Shown: positions 38,827-47,198 of the stretch, in pieces
How the letters are laid out: every line of letters begins with the position of its first letter
Position numbering within the stretch: position 1 is the first letter of the stretch
Source of the DNA: Streptomyces specialis
GTDB taxonomy: Bacteria > Actinomycetota > Actinomycetes > Streptomycetales > Streptomycetaceae
DNA: 64,000 bases
Direction of reading: 5' to 3'
NCBI RefSeq assembly: GCF_001493375.1
Contig: NZ_LN929838.1
Span: 62,001-126,000 of the forward strand
The notes under the pieces: generated by a model
What the model saw: the letters and a program-made list of their open reading frames with translations, nothing else
Database searches by the model: none
What the model was told of the DNA's origin: nothing
Made by a program: the position numbers and the translations under genes

Positions 38827-40301
38827 GCCGGTACGCCGGCGTGACGGGGGGCGCCGGACAGCAGGGTGGTGAGGTAGTCGGTGGTGTAGGAGCGGTGGAG
38901 GCGTGCGGGTTCGGCGGCCCAGCGGCGGGCTTCGTTCCACAGGGTGGTCAGGGCATGGTCGCCGTGGTGGTCGAGCAGGAGGTCGAGGTCCAGGAAAGCG
39001 CCGGGCAGGTCGGTGTAGTCGCGGCCGTAGCGCACGTAGAGGGTTTTGGAGAGTTTGCCGCCGGTGCGGTCCAGGATCATCGGGGTGAAGATGCTGACCG
39101 GCCAGCGGTGCGGCGGGATGCCGAGCAGGGCCAGGGCGGGGGCGAGGACGTGGGCGTGCCAGGCGCCGCCCCAGTCGGCTCCGTCGATGGAGATGGGACA
39201 GGCGTGGTGGGTGTCGCGTTCGGCGGCCAGCAGGTAGCCCTTCTGGATGGAGCGGATGGGGGTGTTGGCGTCGTACCAGCCGCCGGTGCCGTGGATGTCG
39301 ATCGTCTCGCGGTAGGTGCCGTGGTGGGGGCAGGCGGAGTCGAGGTGGATGGCGTGGTCGTCGGCAGTGATGCGCAGGTCGGTGGCGGCTTTGTCCATCA
39401 GTCGGCACTCGGGGCAGCGCGGGCGGATCCGCAGTTCGGCCGCGGCGGTGTCGTCGAAGGCGGGGGTGGTGCGGATGTCGATGTTGAGGGTGCACAGGTC
39501 GGGTGTGACGGAGTAGCCCTGGCCGGCGGTGATGGCGGTGACGGTCACTTTGCCGGGCAGGGGGAAGTCGTCGCCGGGGTCGGGGAGGCGTTCGGCGTGG
39601 AGTTCGCGGATGAGGTGGGCGGCCTTGTCGATGGCGTTGGGGGTGGTCTTGCTGCCGCCGGAGTGGGAGGAGTGGCCGCGCACGTGGACTTGGGCGCGGT
39701 GGACGCCACGGCCGCCGATGACGAGGTGGTCGGTGCCGGGATATCCGATCATGACGCCCGCGACGTCGGTGGGGGCGTCGGGGCTGTGGAAGTAGCGTTT
39801 GGCGCCGCCGAAGCCGCCGGTGTGCTCGTCGAGGTCGAACAGCAGGGTCAGGGTGCCGTGGAGGTGTTCGGCGTGGTGGGTGAGGCGGGCGGCGATGTGG
39901 CAGAAGACGGCGACGGCGGCCTTGGAGTCCGAGCTGCCGCGTCCCCACAGCCAGCCGTCTTGGAGATGGCCGGAGGCAGGGGGGTGGGTCCAGGCGGTCT
40001 CGTCGCCGTAGGGGGCGGTGTCCAGGCATGCGTCCAGGACCCATCGCGGGCCGGGGCGGGTGCCGGTGATGTCGGCGGTGATGGCGACGGGAGCGCCGGA
40101 GGCGTCGTGCAGGATGCGGGGGGTGAGGTGGTGGCCGCGCATCCAGGTGCTGAGCGCGGTGATGATCGCCTCGTAGGGGTCGATGCCGGCGCGGCTGGGG
40201 ATGCGCACGAGGGCCTGGGTGAGTTCCAGGACGCTGTCGTGGTCTTCTTTGGCCCAGGTCAGCACCAGCGCGGGGTCGGGAAGGGGGGCGGTGTGGCTCA
40301 T
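38823..40301 (-). CDS. M20-peptidase-like / class-I aminoacyl-tRNA-synthetase-like fusion
   Basis: 492 residues from ATG 40301. Residues 1-290 are an M20 metallopeptidase: DACLDTAPYGD (the usual metal His is Cys92), GRGSSDSKAA (bridging Asp), LLFDLDEHTGGFGGAK (catalytic Glu159; the second Glu is His) and a lid domain with RGHSSHSGG. From about 293 the sequence changes to a Cys-rich RPRCPECRL and CPHHGTY, then SIDGADWGGAWHAHVLAPAL and SIFTPMILDRTGGKLSKTLY, a KMSKS-like loop of class I synthetases (416-420). The HIGH half of the synthetase and the end of M20 are absent. It may be a true fusion or an in-frame deletion. Coupled on both sides. Confidence 0.65.
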   Translation of the reverse strand: MSHTAPLPDPALVLTWAKEDHDSVLELTQALVRIPSRAGIDPYEAIITALSTWMRGHHLTPRILHDASGAPVAITADITGTRPGPRWVLDACLDTAPYGDETAWTHPPASGHLQDGWLWGRGSSDSKAAVAVFCHIAARLTHHAEHLHGTLTLLFDLDEHTGGFGGAKRYFHSPDAPTDVAGVMIGYPGTDHLVIGGRGVHRAQVHVRGHSSHSGGSKTTPNAIDKAAHLIRELHAERLPDPGDDFPLPGKVTVTAITAGQGYSVTPDLCTLNIDIRTTPAFDDTAAAELRIRPRCPECRLMDKAATDLRITADDHAIHLDSACPHHGTYRETIDIHGTGGWYDANTPIRSIQKGYLLAAERDTHHACPISIDGADWGGAWHAHVLAPALALLGIPPHRWPVSIFTPMILDRTGGKLSKTLYVRYGRDYTDLPGAFLDLDLLLDHHGDHALTTLWNEARRWAAEPARLHRSYTTDYLTTLLSGAPRHAGVPA

Positions 40302-41098
40302 GGCGTGTCCTGCTTTCGCTGGCCGGGGAGTGAGGAGGCGAGCCGGGTGAGGGCGTGGGGGGTTTCGATCCGCTGGGCGGCGGCGTAGCACTGGCGGGCG
40401 GGGTCGCTGAGGCGCCCGGCCGCGTGGGGGGCGAGCAGGACTCCGGAGTCGAAGGCGTAGGCGGAGGTCAGGGAAGGGATCGGCGCGACGGCGGCGTTCT
40501 CGGAGGCGACGAAGAACCGCTCAGGGGTGTCGCGGTCGGCGGGGATCACGCCGAGGTGAAGGGTTTTCAGGCCCAAGCTGCGGTCACCGGGGTCGCGCAG
40601 GGCCAGCAGACGGGCAAGGTGCGCGGTGAGTTCGGCGTGGCGGGGCGGGCCGAAGAGGATGCGGTAATGGATCAGCTCGGGCCGTTCGGCCAGGACGGTC
40701 TCGATGGTCTGGAGGTAGGTGGCGTCGCGGGAACGCGAGCCCGTGATGGCCAGGTACTGCTGGGCGCCGCGGACGACGGCGACCATCGCCTGCCGCAGTT
40801 CTCGGTGGCCGGCCAGGAGGGTGGGTGCCTGGCCGGCTGCGGTCAGCGGGAGGTCCTGATGGGCGAAGAGCACGTCGGGCGGCTGGCTGTAGTAGTGGGA
40901 CAGCAGGGTGCGGTAGCGGATGCTGGTTGTGTGCCGGCCGCGTTCCCAGCCGGAGAGCATGCTGGGGGTGACGCCGCTGGAGCCGCCCGGGGAGGTGCGG
41001 TCAAGGTCGGCGCAGACCTGTTCGAGGGTGGCGGGGATGGCCAGGCGGGCGCGCCGGAGCGGGCTGTCGGTCGTGCTGGTGCGGCGGGTGGACGGCAG
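40298..41098 (-). CDS. XRE-type regulator with ligand/PLD-like C-terminal domain
   Basis: An ATG exists at 40960, but the HTH begins well upstream in the same frame: LRRARLAIPATLEQVCADLD and GVTPSMLSGWERGRHTTSIR, with YRTLLSHYYSQPPDVLFAHQ following. The only good signal is AGGGGAAGGGGAG seven bases before a CTG at 41098 (LPSTRRTSTTDSP), so I place the start there; CTG is rare. The C-terminal 190 residues (LAITGSRSRDATYLQTIETV, LHLGVIPADRDTPERFFVAS) resemble the sensor domain of some streptomycete XRE proteins. It is coupled to the M20/aaRS gene and probably controls the cluster. Confidence 0.65.
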   Translation of the reverse strand: MPSTRRTSTTDSPLRRARLAIPATLEQVCADLDRTSPGGSSGVTPSMLSGWERGRHTTSIRYRTLLSHYYSQPPDVLFAHQDLPLTAAGQAPTLLAGHRELRQAMVAVVRGAQQYLAITGSRSRDATYLQTIETVLAERPELIHYRILFGPPRHAELTAHLARLLALRDPGDRSLGLKTLHLGVIPADRDTPERFFVASENAAVAPIPSLTSAYAFDSGVLLAPHAAGRLSDPARQCYAAAQRIETPHALTRLASSLPGQRKQDTP

Positions 41099-41155
41099 CG
41101 CGCGGCTCCCCTTCCCCTGGCGTGCACCTGGCTGCGGTCGGCAGCTGCGACAGGG

Positions 41156-41659
41156 TCAGCCGACCGGTGCCGGCTGCGGGAGTGTCATCTGCCGCAGGAG
41201 GGGCCCAGCGGCCATCTGGCGGCAGACGCGGGTCCACTGGGGACTGCGGGAGATCAGGGTGTAGCCCTGGGGCGGGTGGAAGGCGCCGAGGATGTCGGGG
41301 AGCCGGGCGGCGGTGAGGCCTTCGTGCTCGCGGACGCCGCGGGTCGGCAGGGCGGAGCCGCGCGGCAGGTCCTTGAGGTAGTCCAGGACGGAGTCGCCGT
41401 TGCCGGGCCGGGCCTGCTCGGCGATGGCGGCGATCCGCTCGGGGGAGTCGACGACGGCCGGGTCGAGGTCGATGACCGCCGCGAGGCGGGAGACCGGGGC
41501 GGTCAGGTACACATACCAGGTCACCGCCCGGCCGGTCAGGAACCGGCGGCGGAACTCATGGCGTTTCAGCCCTTGCCAGATCAGGTCGTAGTACTGGGGA
41601 TTGAGCGACATCAGCACCGGCTCGGGCGGCGCTTGAGGGGCGTCGAACAGTGCGTCCAC
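41156..41659 (-). CDS. ASCH-domain-like protein
   Basis: 167 residues from GTG 41659, with GGAG 6 bases upstream. VLMSLNPQYYDLIWQGLKRH then EFRRRF gives the ASCH pattern (S-h-x-P-x-x-x-x-h-x-x-G-x-K-x-x-E-x-R), followed by WYVYLTAPVSRLAAVIDLDP. The rest is helical. ASCH proteins sit in a PUA-like fold and bind RNA or modified nucleotides. It is the first gene of the leftward arm, 57 bases before the XRE start. In this cluster a link to tRNA or a nucleotide-containing product is conceivable. Confidence 0.7.
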   Translation of the reverse strand: MDALFDAPQAPPEPVLMSLNPQYYDLIWQGLKRHEFRRRFLTGRAVTWYVYLTAPVSRLAAVIDLDPAVVDSPERIAAIAEQARPGNGDSVLDYLKDLPRGSALPTRGVREHEGLTAARLPDILGAFHPPQGYTLISRSPQWTRVCRQMAAGPLLRQMTLPQPAPVG

Positions 41660-41798
41660 TGGGCTCCTTCGCATCGGGTCTGCGGCCCGTCCGCCGGTCG
41701 CTGTGACGGGTTGTGCGGTGACCAAATGTAGCGGGAGATTACCGGCGGGCGCCTGCCCGCCGTGTGCGGCGGCCGGTGAACAAGGGATGGCAACGCGA

Positions 41799-41819
41799 TG
41801 CGCAACTCCCGTGCGCAAC
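41799..41819. promoter_or_regulatory. Direct repeat, possible operator between divergent arms
   Basis: TGCGCAAC occurs at 41799-41806 and again at 41812-41819, centre spacing 13 bases, in the 238-base gap between the ASCH gene (left) and the dehydrogenase-like gene (right). The XRE protein of the cluster is the natural candidate to bind it. Function inferred only from position. Confidence 0.35.
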
Positions 41820-41897
41820 CAGTGAGCTGGGCCGACCACCACCCAAGCCGGGACCCTGAGTGCATCACCGGCTACCTGTTGTCAGGAGGTAAGGGTT

Positions 41898-43013
41898 GTG
41901 CGTCCGTCCCGTTCCCTGAACCTGATCGGTTTCCCCCGCGAATCGTGCCCCGCCGAGCGCCGCACCCTGCTGACGCCGACCACCGCCCGGGCGCTGACGG
42001 CGGCCGGCATGACGCCGATCGCCGAGCAGGGAATCGGCGCCGGGATCGGCTGCCGTGACGCCGACCTGGCCGCGGCCGGCGTGCGGTTCGCCCCCGCCGG
42101 GGACGTATGGAGCGCGCGGCTGCTGCTGCGCTACAAGAGCCCCGACCCGGGGGATGTCCGGCGTCTGGTGCCAGGGCAGGCGATCGCCGCGCTCTTCCAC
42201 GCCGAGGGCGACCCCGCGCTGCTGGCCGCGCTGACGTGCGCGAAAGTGACCGCCTACAGTTTCGAGTTCCTTGCCGAGCACGGCCGTTTCCCCCTCGCGA
42301 CGGCCGGCGGGGTCATCGCGGGGATCCAGGCAGTGCACGCCGGAGTATCCGCGCTGCAGCACCCGGCCGGCCGCGGCGTGCTGCTGGGCGGCGTGCCCGG
42401 CGCCGAGCGGGCACATGTGGTGGTGATCGGCTCGGGAAACGTCGGCATGGCCGCCGCCCGGACCGCCGCTGCGCTGGAGGCGCGCGTCACCGTCCTGGCC
42501 CACATCCCCGCCTCGGCCGCCGCCTACCGCGCCCGCGCCCCCCACGGTGTCGACGTCATGGTCAACCCCCCCAGCGCGCTGGCCCAGTTGCTGCCGACAG
42601 CCGATCTGGTGATCGGCGCGATCCTGGTCTCGACCTACGACACCCCGCCCATGATCACCGAAGCCGAGGTGGCGCGGATGCGTCCCGGGGCGGTGATCGT
42701 GGACGCCACCTGCGGCTACGGCCCCGGCTACCTGCCCACCGCCGGCCCCGCGCAACAGCCGGGCGACCCGCCCCGCATCGTCGGCGGCGTGCTGCACGTG
42801 AAGCTCGACGCCCTGCCCGCGCTCGTGCCGGTGACCGCGGCCCACGCCTACACCACCGCCGCCGCGCCGTATCTGGTGCGGATCGCCCGCCATGCGCTGC
42901 ACCGCCGCCCCGACCCGGCAGCCGAGAGCGCGGTCATCGTGCGGGACGGCGCGCTGGTCCACCCGGTGTGCCGGCAGCACGCCGGCTTCTACCGGATGGA
43001 GGTCCCGGCATGA
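41898..43013 (+). CDS. Alanine-dehydrogenase/PNT-family NAD(P)-binding protein
   Basis: 371 residues; GTG start with AGGAGG 9 bases upstream. The N-domain opens IGFPRESCPAERRTLLTPTT, the AlaDh/PNT signature (K/R-E-x-x-x-x-E-x-R-h-x-h-T-P), and carries YKSPDPGDVRRL. The Rossmann domain has VVVIGSGNVGMAAARTAAAL (174-193) and SALAQLLPTADLVIGAILVS. The GAKAP/lactonase-like loop typical of true AlaDH is GAILVSTYDTPPMIT. The protein is about the right length for AlaDH; the substrate may be another amino acid or an opine. It starts the rightward arm. Confidence 0.8.
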   Translation: MRPSRSLNLIGFPRESCPAERRTLLTPTTARALTAAGMTPIAEQGIGAGIGCRDADLAAAGVRFAPAGDVWSARLLLRYKSPDPGDVRRLVPGQAIAALFHAEGDPALLAALTCAKVTAYSFEFLAEHGRFPLATAGGVIAGIQAVHAGVSALQHPAGRGVLLGGVPGAERAHVVVIGSGNVGMAAARTAAALEARVTVLAHIPASAAAYRARAPHGVDVMVNPPSALAQLLPTADLVIGAILVSTYDTPPMITEAEVARMRPGAVIVDATCGYGPGYLPTAGPAQQPGDPPRIVGGVLHVKLDALPALVPVTAAHAYTTAAAPYLVRIARHALHRRPDPAAESAVIVRDGALVHPVCRQHAGFYRMEVPA

Positions 43014-43798
43014 GCCCGGCGTCCGCCCGCCAGGTGACCGCCGGCTACACCCAGCGGGCCGCGTTCGCCCGCGCCGAGCCGCCCCCGCCACCGCCCGCAT
43101 TGCTGCCGCACCTGCTGTCCGCCATCCGCCACGTCGCCGAAGCCCCCGCCGGAGCGGGGCACTTCCTGCCCGCCTACACCCGCGCCGGAGCGCAGGTCAC
43201 GCTCGTCGACGCCTGCCAGGCCATGCTCACCGCCGCCGCGCAACGCGCTGCCGACAGCGGGCTGCCGCCCCGGGCCCTCCACCTGCACCACGCCCTCCTG
43301 CAGGACCTGCAGCCGCTGGAGGGCGTCGACGGCCTGGTGGTGCCCAACGCCGCGGTCAACCAGCTCGCCGCGCAAAGCAGCCTGACGCAGACCCTCGCCA
43401 CCCTGCGCGCCCTTCTGCCCGACGGGGCCCGGCTGCTCATCCAGGCCCTGTGTACCCGCCCCGGCCCGACGGCGGACGCCTGCGCCTTCTACGACTCCGC
43501 CTGGCCGGACGGTACCTGGCGTGCCGACCGCCGCCTGGACCCCGCCAAGGCGGCCGGCGCGCTGTGGCGGCAGCGCCGACAGCACCACACCGGCGCCGGT
43601 GTGGTGGGCATCGACTTCGCCTACCTGGACGCTGCAGGAACGCCCTTGCACACCACCAGCATCGAGCTGCGCCTGATCCCCGCCGATGCCCTGGGCGCCG
43701 CCCTGCGCACCGCGGGATTCCGCGCCCGGCGGGTGCTGCCCGGCTCCGGAGGCCGGATGACGGAAATCCTGGCCACCGCCACGGGCCCCACGCCATGA
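43010..43798 (+). CDS. Class I SAM-dependent methyltransferase
   Basis: 262 residues; its ATG overlaps the dehydrogenase stop by 4 bases. Motif I is weak (APAGAGHFLPAYTRAGAQVT, 46-65, replacing G-x-G-x-G), then VTLVDACQAMLTAAAQRA (motif post-I with the ribose-binding acidic residue) and DGLVVPNAAVNQLAAQS. The C-terminal part with GVVGIDFAYLDAAGTPL is a typical cap strand. The altered glycine loop could mean a changed cofactor, for instance decarboxylated AdoMet, given the decarboxylase-like gene in the same cluster (inference). Coupled to the next methyltransferase. Confidence 0.72.
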   Translation: MSPASARQVTAGYTQRAAFARAEPPPPPPALLPHLLSAIRHVAEAPAGAGHFLPAYTRAGAQVTLVDACQAMLTAAAQRAADSGLPPRALHLHHALLQDLQPLEGVDGLVVPNAAVNQLAAQSSLTQTLATLRALLPDGARLLIQALCTRPGPTADACAFYDSAWPDGTWRADRRLDPAKAAGALWRQRRQHHTGAGVVGIDFAYLDAAGTPLHTTSIELRLIPADALGAALRTAGFRARRVLPGSGGRMTEILATATGPTP

Positions 43799-44124
43799 CC
43801 CGTCCGGCCACCGCGCCCGCCGCGGACGCCTACTGGCAGCGCCACTACGCCGGAGCCTTCCGCTTCGGCGAGGGCACCGAAGACATCCTCGCCGCCCTCA
43901 CCCACCTGCCCCCGGCCGCCTCGTGGGCCGATCTCGGCTCCGGGTCCGAATCTCTGCTGTGGGCCGGCGCGCTGCGCGCCGGCCGGCTCACGGCCGTCGA
44001 CGCCGACCCCGCCCGCCTGGCCCTCCTAGCCCGCTTCGCCGCCCGCGCACGCCCCCGGCCCGTCCACCGCCCCCGAAAAAAAGCTCCACACGATGTGTCC
44101 TCCTGGCGGTGGGGCGGGGAATAG
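43795..44124 (+). CDS. SAM-dependent methyltransferase, truncated by an assembly fault
   Basis: ATG 43795 overlaps the previous stop by 4 bases. About 93 residues are real: YWQRHYAGAFRFGEGTEDIL, then motif I WADLGSGSESLLWAGALRAG and motif post-I LTAVDADPARLALLARFA. After RARPRPVHRP (about 44075) the sequence turns into A and C runs and the frame ends at 44124. The missing part would be 100-200 residues. The L-G-S-G-S-x-S-L-L-W loop differs from ordinary methyltransferases and could suit an aminopropyl or aminobutyryl transferase; this is inference only. Confidence 0.65.
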   Translation: MTRPATAPAADAYWQRHYAGAFRFGEGTEDILAALTHLPPAASWADLGSGSESLLWAGALRAGRLTAVDADPARLALLARFAARARPRPVHRPRKKAPHDVSSWRWGGE

Positions 44125-44205
44125 GAAAAAAGACGCCCCCCCCCCCCCCGGCAGGCCCCCCCCCCCCGGCGGGGCGGAAAAAAACCGCCCCCGCCCCCGC
44201 CGCTC
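44070..44205. other. C/A homopolymer tract, likely assembly artefact
   Basis: Runs of 7 A, 14 C, 12 C and 7 A lie within 136 bases, with GATGTGT (the 5' part of the mosaic end) at about 44093. The tract cuts the methyltransferase gene. It resembles the tract at 1018-1150 read on the other strand. Confidence 0.6.
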
Positions 44206-44935
44206 CAGAGCTGATCCGCACGGGCCCTGGAGGCGCGCGGCGGGGCGCGACCCGGGCTGGCACGCACCCGCGCAAAGGCACGCGCGTCAGGCCCTATAGC
44301 TGACGGTCCCTTCCGCTCCCGTTCAGCCGCTGACCGGAGCCGGTCACCGCTGGGCCGCGGACTCCCCAACGACCACGTCCTGCAGCTTTCGCTGCCGAAC
44401 TGGCCCGGGGCTGAGCCGGATCGAGCCGGACCGGCTTCGCGGTGCCCATCACGCAGTTCGACAATCCCGTGCCGACCTGACTCGCTGTGGGCGGCACAGA
44501 GCGGCGCCAGCGAGGGGCATGGATGGTGGAACCCGAGGCCCCCATTTGCCCGCAGTGATGACCGGTCCAGGGCAACTGCCCAAGCTTGGAGGCGACTGCC
44601 TGTCCGTCTCGGTCACCAACCGTCTGGTGCGACGGACTTGGACGACTGCATCTGGCAGACGCGACCCACATCGGGATACGCCGTCACGTTCTCTTCCGCC
44701 CGTGATCTGATCGGATTTGATCGAGCGCCCGAATCTGGTCGCCCAGGAGCATCGAGCACTGCGGGCGCGCCTGTACCGCGATTCTTTCTGCCTGGGTGGC
44801 CGGATTCTGCATTTCGGCTCGTGTGATTACACGGTGACCAGCGCAAGGCGCTACGGTGCCCATACGCAGGGCCCCGGCGGTAGTCAGCCTTGACCGGGGC
44901 CCTGCCAGTTCATTCGAGACCGAAAGAGAAACCTA
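44206..44935. other. 730-base region without a gene, ending in a hairpin
   Basis: Apart from the hairpin at 44866-44905 I find only short frames on both strands without ribosome binding sites. GC content drops slightly. Since the left side is an assembly fault, this may come from another part of the genome. Confidence 0.4.
44866..44905. terminator. Strong inverted repeat, terminator-like
   Basis: GCAGGGCCCCGG (44866-44877) and CCGGGGCCCTGC (44894-44905) form a perfect 12-base stem with a 16-base loop. No U tract follows, as is usual for streptomycete terminators. It separates the empty region from the small gene at 44936. Confidence 0.6.
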
Positions 44936-45190
44936 GTGCTCGAACGTAATTCCGAGCCCGGCCCCGTGGGGCCTGACTCATCCCGTGACGTTAGCAGCGG
45001 ATCCCGCGATGGGATGGAACTGCTTGCGACGTACTGCAGCGTGCCGGCAGGAGCGATGACACTCCCTCTGATCGCCGTCGTCGTGGCCACCGGGGCCTGG
45101 CGGGACCCTCTCGCCTGGTGTCTGGTCAGCGGGGTCGCAGGTAGCCTCCGACCTGCATATTTCTCATACCGGCGGGTCCGCCGGTTCTGA
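44936..45190 (+). CDS. Small membrane protein, uncertain
   Basis: 84 residues from GTG 44936. One clear hydrophobic stretch, AMTLPLIAVVVATGAWRDPL, and a second weaker one (AWCLVSGVAGSLRPAYF), with a basic end (YRRVRRF) typical of small membrane proteins. AAAGAGAAA serves as a weak ribosome binding site. No known family. Confidence 0.4.
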   Translation: MLERNSEPGPVGPDSSRDVSSGSRDGMELLATYCSVPAGAMTLPLIAVVVATGAWRDPLAWCLVSGVAGSLRPAYFSYRRVRRF

Positions 45191-45342
45191 CCGGCGCCAT
45201 CGCCGACGCGACACCTTCACGGTCCGCGCCGACGGAAGATTCCCGTCGGCGCGGGCTGGAGACACGCCGGGAACAACACTTTTCGTCCCGTCGGGTGTCG
45301 TGAGCATGAGCACGTGCCGAGAATAAAAACACGGGAGGGACT

Positions 45343-46458
45343 TTGACGGCGGCCGAAATGCCTGCCGAGAGGAAGTGCCGGTCATGCAGGAAGCCGGTGC
45401 CCCAGAACATGCGTGGCAGACCGAAGCTGTACTGCGATGCGGTATGCCGAAGGCGCGCCGCACGGAAACGGGGACAAATCAACGAAAAGGAGCCATTGCC
45501 GGGTATGCGCCTGGGGAAGTCGGTCGCCCGCGATCTGGTGGTGCTCGCCCTGCGCCTATCAGCAGCTGAGGAAGAAGAGCGGGATCTGAACGACCTGCTG
45601 AAACTGGCGCGGAGTCTGTCCCGGGGCGTGGAGGCCTTCCAGGCGGCGGCGGTGCAGGACGCTCGCGACGAGGGTGCCACCTGGGGTGATGTGGCTCAGG
45701 CGGCGGCTCTCGGCTCAGCGACGGCTCGCGCCCGCTGGCCGGCAGGCGACGTCACGCGTCGGCTGAAGAAGTGGGAGGCGGAGATGGACCTCCCCCGGAC
45801 TCCAGACCGGGGGCACAAGGAAAGCGCGGGGCTGGACGGGACGGCGAGCGGAGCAGACGCTGCGGCACGCGCGCGGGAGGGGGTGCGCAGGGCTTTGGCT
45901 CAGTTGCACGAGGTCAAGGGAACTCCCCAGTCTGACTTGTCGCAGGTTCTGGAGGTCTCGACGTCGTACGTGTCCAGGATTTTCAGTGGTGAGCGTCTGC
46001 CGGACTGGCGGCTGCTGTGCACGCTGGTGGAGACGCTGGGAGGCGAGCCGGCCGACCTGCGGGTGCTGTGGGAAGTCGCCAAAGGCTTCACGCCGCCCAG
46101 ACGCTGGCCACGGGAGGAGGCGATGACCCGGCTGCACTCGGTGCTGCGCGGGCTGCACATTGCCGCCGGCCGGCCTGCTGTGGCGGTCATCAGGCAGCGG
46201 GCAGATGTTGCGCTGGCCGAGGATCTGATCGAGCGGATGCTGTCGGGCCGGGAGGTGCCGGACTGGGAGACCGTGTCGGTATTGATCAAGGCTCTCAACG
46301 GCCATCCGGAAGATTTCGCAGGGCTGTGGCAGGACGTCGATTACAACGTCCTGATCGCCAGCGACGGTGGCGGCAGCACCGGGGCGGTCATGCCGGTGAC
46401 GAGTCGGCGGGCGCGGCGCGGCCGACGCCCCGGCGGGCCGGAGCGCAGCAGACGGTGA
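45343..46458 (+). CDS. XRE-like regulator with N-terminal zinc finger and two HTH-like modules
   Basis: 371 residues; TTG at 45343 follows CGGGAGGGAC, ATG at 45358 is the alternative. The N-terminus has C12, C15, C31, C35 (KCRSCRKPVP, KLYCDAVCRRRAARKRG), an FCS-like finger. A coiled middle holds ARDEGATWGDVAQAAALGSA, a helix-turn-helix-like repeat seen in small streptomycete proteins. Then comes an XRE domain (LSQVLEVSTSYVSRIFSGER) and a similar second unit (VALAEDLIERMLSGREVPDW). It is probably DNA-binding. It heads a block with a sigma-like protein and a methyltransferase. Confidence 0.7.
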   Translation: MTAAEMPAERKCRSCRKPVPQNMRGRPKLYCDAVCRRRAARKRGQINEKEPLPGMRLGKSVARDLVVLALRLSAAEEEERDLNDLLKLARSLSRGVEAFQAAAVQDARDEGATWGDVAQAAALGSATARARWPAGDVTRRLKKWEAEMDLPRTPDRGHKESAGLDGTASGADAAARAREGVRRALAQLHEVKGTPQSDLSQVLEVSTSYVSRIFSGERLPDWRLLCTLVETLGGEPADLRVLWEVAKGFTPPRRWPREEAMTRLHSVLRGLHIAAGRPAVAVIRQRADVALAEDLIERMLSGREVPDWETVSVLIKALNGHPEDFAGLWQDVDYNVLIASDGGGSTGAVMPVTSRRARRGRRPGGPERSRR

Positions 46459-46501
46459 GCGTGACGTTCATTCCTCTCCCGACTGTCGAGAAAGGATAGG
46501 C

Positions 46502-46987
46502 ATGCCGTCGTCACGTGTCGGACTCTCCTCCTGCGGCGGGCGGTTGGTTCCCCACGTCGCGGCAGGTGTTCCGGGGGTACGGCTGCGGCTGCCGGTGGAC
46601 TTCGCCGCCTTCTGCCAGCTGCACCGCGAGCGCTATCTGCGCTACTGCCAGGTCCGGTTGGGCGATACGGACTTGGCATGTGTGGTACTGGAGGGCACGC
46701 TGGGTGAGCTGGCGATGTGTTGGGGGTCGGCGTTGTCCAGTTCACCGGCCGCGGTGGGCTGGCGTCTGCTCAACGAGCGGGTCACCTCCGCAGCCCGCTC
46801 GGCCGGCCGTCTGGATCCCGTGCACCGGCTGCTGCCTGCGCCGCAGGCCGATGTGGTGCTGCTGCACCGGTGGCTGGGGCTCAGTGTCCCGGAGACGGCC
46901 GACGTGACCGGGCTGGGCGTGCAGGACGTGCTCTGGCACCTGCTGGCGGCGCAAAAGCGCCTCCCTGCCGGTACGCCTGCTCCCTAG
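46502..46987 (+). CDS. Sigma-70 (ECF)-like protein
   Basis: 161 residues, ATG with GAAAGGATAGG before it. The region-2-like helix bundle is VDFAAFCQLHRERYLRYCQV then ACVVLEGTLGELAMCW. The region-4-like HTH is VVLLHRWLGLSVPETADVTG then VQDVLWHLLAAQKRLP. Core region 2.2 is weak, so it may not bind core polymerase well. Shorter than classic ECF factors and without an anti-sigma gene. Confidence 0.65.
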   Translation: MPSSRVGLSSCGGRLVPHVAAGVPGVRLRLPVDFAAFCQLHRERYLRYCQVRLGDTDLACVVLEGTLGELAMCWGSALSSSPAAVGWRLLNERVTSAARSAGRLDPVHRLLPAPQADVVLLHRWLGLSVPETADVTGLGVQDVLWHLLAAQKRLPAGTPAP

Positions 46988-47198
46988 TGTTGCCGGGCTC
47001 GTGCCCACCGTCCCGGGCAGCCGCCGGGGTGTGCGCCGTGGCAGGCGCACACCCGGCTGGCTCCGCAGTGTACCCGCGTGCTTCCGGGCATCGCGCTGGT
47101 TTCGCCCTTTTCCCCGTCAACTCGGCTGTCGCCGCCCTAGCATGGGCGTTCCGCGTACCGTTCACACACGGCGAACCAGACGGAGGCCCGACCCCTGC

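Noticed and set aside
38841..40388. Plus-strand Gly/Val-rich frame of 515 codons
   Set aside because: Exact antisense of the M20/aaRS-like gene, whose motifs are clear on the minus strand.
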